Below are positions 4,798-5,723 of a stretch of DNA of 5,723 bases, one piece after another; position 1 is the stretch's first letter; every line of letters begins with the position of its first letter. Under the pieces are notes generated by a model. The model had not been told where the DNA came from. It searched no databases and worked only from the letters and a program-made list of their open reading frames with translations. Position numbers and translations under genes: made by a program. This stretch comes from Deltaproteobacteria bacterium (lineage in GTDB: Bacteria > Desulfobacterota_B > Binatia > UBA9968): contig VBKY01000535.1 in NCBI GenBank assembly GCA_005879255.1, positions 1 through 5,723 of the forward strand, written 5' to 3'.

Positions 4798-5723
4798 TTA
4801 CGCGAGGCCGTAAAACGCCCGCGGGTTGTTTTCGACGATCTTCTTATGCTGTGAGGCCGAAATACCACCGCACTCTTTCAAAGTCATCAGCGCGTCCAAT
4901 TCCGTGGAAGAGTCGGCGTGACCATAATCGGTGCCGATCATCAACGTATTTTCACCCATGCAGCTCTTGATCAAATACGGCACGTCGTCACCGATCTGAC
5001 AAGTTACAAAAATTCCGCAACGCTCCAGCAAATCATCCGGCAATTTGTTGTCAACCGTTTCAAGGCGACGGCGCAGCTCGTAAACAACCCAGGGAACCCA
5101 CGACGCGGCCGTTTCAATGAATCCGAAGCGGAGCTTCGGAAACAATTTAGGTATGCCGCAATTGAGGATTCGGAATAATGCGCCGACATTAAATATTCGG
5201 TATTGATCGAAAAAATCACGGCTGCCGTCCGGATTGACCATCATGTCGACCGCCGCCATGCTGCCGTTCGACTGATGCAGGCCTATGCAAAAATCGATTT
5301 TCTGCGCCTCTTCGTACAAGGGGAAAAAGTACGGATCCGTAACCTGGCGCGCCCCTTCGAGGGGGCGCATGAAAACACCGCAACCGCCGTTTTCTTTAGC
5401 GAACTTCAATTGATCCAGCGCATCGGGCATGCTCAACAACGGCAGCGTCGCCATCCAGCGCAAGCGCCCGTTGCTCTGTTTCCATACATCCGCCAACCAA
5501 CGATTGTACGCGCCGCAAAGTGCAACATCCGTATCCGGCCGATCTGTGCATTGATCGAGAAAGATGCTCGGGTAGAGAACCTGGATTTCGATCCCCAGGT
5601 CATCCATGTGCTTGATGCGGGCCGCGACATCGGCCAAATCGCGTGTCGCCATCGTTGTGGTCATGTCTCGGCCGATCTTTGCGGACTTCTTGGCCACGTC
5701 TTCCGCGCTGAAAGTGAAGCGGA
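4798..5723 (-). CDS. ACMSD-like amidohydrolase (metal-dependent TIM-barrel hydrolase/decarboxylase), N-terminus outside window
   Basis: The frame is open from the right edge to TAA at 4798-4800, giving 307 visible residues. A GTG at 5697 and an ATG at 5664 are in frame, but the eight codons before the GTG (RFTFSAED) read as ordinary protein with no good ribosome binding site, so the gene most likely starts beyond the window. Counting from the GTG codon, recognisable amidohydrolase-2 segments are ARIKHMDDLGIEIQVLYPSI (26-45), CGAYNRWLADV (61-71), GLHQSNG (139-145, His 141), PKLFPKLRFGFIETAASWVP (183-202) and MIGTDYGHADS (253-263, Asp 257). His 141 and Asp 257 match metal-ligand or catalytic positions of the family; the N-terminal HxH would lie outside the window. 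Relatives decarboxylate or hydrolyse aromatic acids and related ring-cleavage products. The gene converges on the NMT1-type solute-binding protein gene. The exact reaction is unknown. Confidence 0.88.
   Translation of the reverse strand, partial: RFTFSAEDVAKKSAKIGRDMTTTMATRDLADVAARIKHMDDLGIEIQVLYPSIFLDQCTDRPDTDVALCGAYNRWLADVWKQSNGRLRWMATLPLLSMPDALDQLKFAKENGGCGVFMRPLEGARQVTDPYFFPLYEEAQKIDFCIGLHQSNGSMAAVDMMVNPDGSRDFFDQYRIFNVGALFRILNCGIPKLFPKLRFGFIETAASWVPWVVYELRRRLETVDNKLPDDLLERCGIFVTCQIGDDVPYLIKSCMGENTLMIGTDYGHADSSTELDALMTLKECGGISASQHKKIVENNPRAFYGLA

Noticed and set aside
5662..5664. ATG as a full start of the amidohydrolase
   Set aside because: The frame stays open with protein-like sequence to the window edge, there is no convincing ribosome binding site, and the family's N-terminal metal motif would be missing.

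Overview
The window looks like chromosomal DNA from a free-living, probably uncultured, Gram-negative-type bacterium of moderately high GC. Two genes encode exported solute-binding proteins with ordinary Sec-type signal peptides, and the enzymes are of the kind found in catabolic loci of soil or sediment proteobacteria and related deep-branching groups (deltaproteobacteria-like or Binatota-like lineages). The taxonomic guess is inference. Nothing in the window, such as an rRNA gene, fixes the organism.

Layout. A plus-strand block occupies 1-1933: the 3' end of an unidentified gene (to 184), a cysteine-free carboxymuconolactone-decarboxylase (CMD/AhpD-fold) family protein (229-756), and a D-2-hydroxyacid dehydrogenase-like protein (839-1933) whose usual catalytic arginine position holds glutamine. 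A 411-bp convergent gap follows, filled with repeats. A minus-strand gene for an iron/polyamine-type periplasmic solute-binding protein (2345-3445) and a plus-strand gene for an NMT1/SsuA-type solute-binding protein (3658-4644) diverge from a shared ~210-bp gap. After a second repeat-rich convergent gap, the minus-strand 3' part of an ACMSD-like amidohydrolase (4798 to the window edge) closes the window.

How the genes may work together. Two orphan solute-binding proteins lie between a CMD-fold protein, a 2-hydroxyacid dehydrogenase homologue and an amidohydrolase. This is compatible with uptake and breakdown of a small carboxylated or aromatic compound. No permease or ATPase gene is present, so the transport partners must be encoded elsewhere, and the substrate cannot be read from the sequence.

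The most distinctive feature is non-coding. Most gaps between genes carry palindromic or short tandem repeats, of several unrelated sequence types. The best is a 127-bp composite element at 1957-2083: 15-bp perfect terminal inverted repeats enclose two inverted, diverged copies of a CTGAGCTT/GTCGAA-type module. A third relative of that module lies between the divergent transporter genes. Other gaps hold a GTTCAA-type inverted cluster, an ATTCCCGC hairpin, 9-bp tandem triplets, a GTAGGGGCGA hairpin that swallows a stop codon, and a second GGGCGC hairpin. No CRISPR array, tRNA, rRNA or transposase gene was found.
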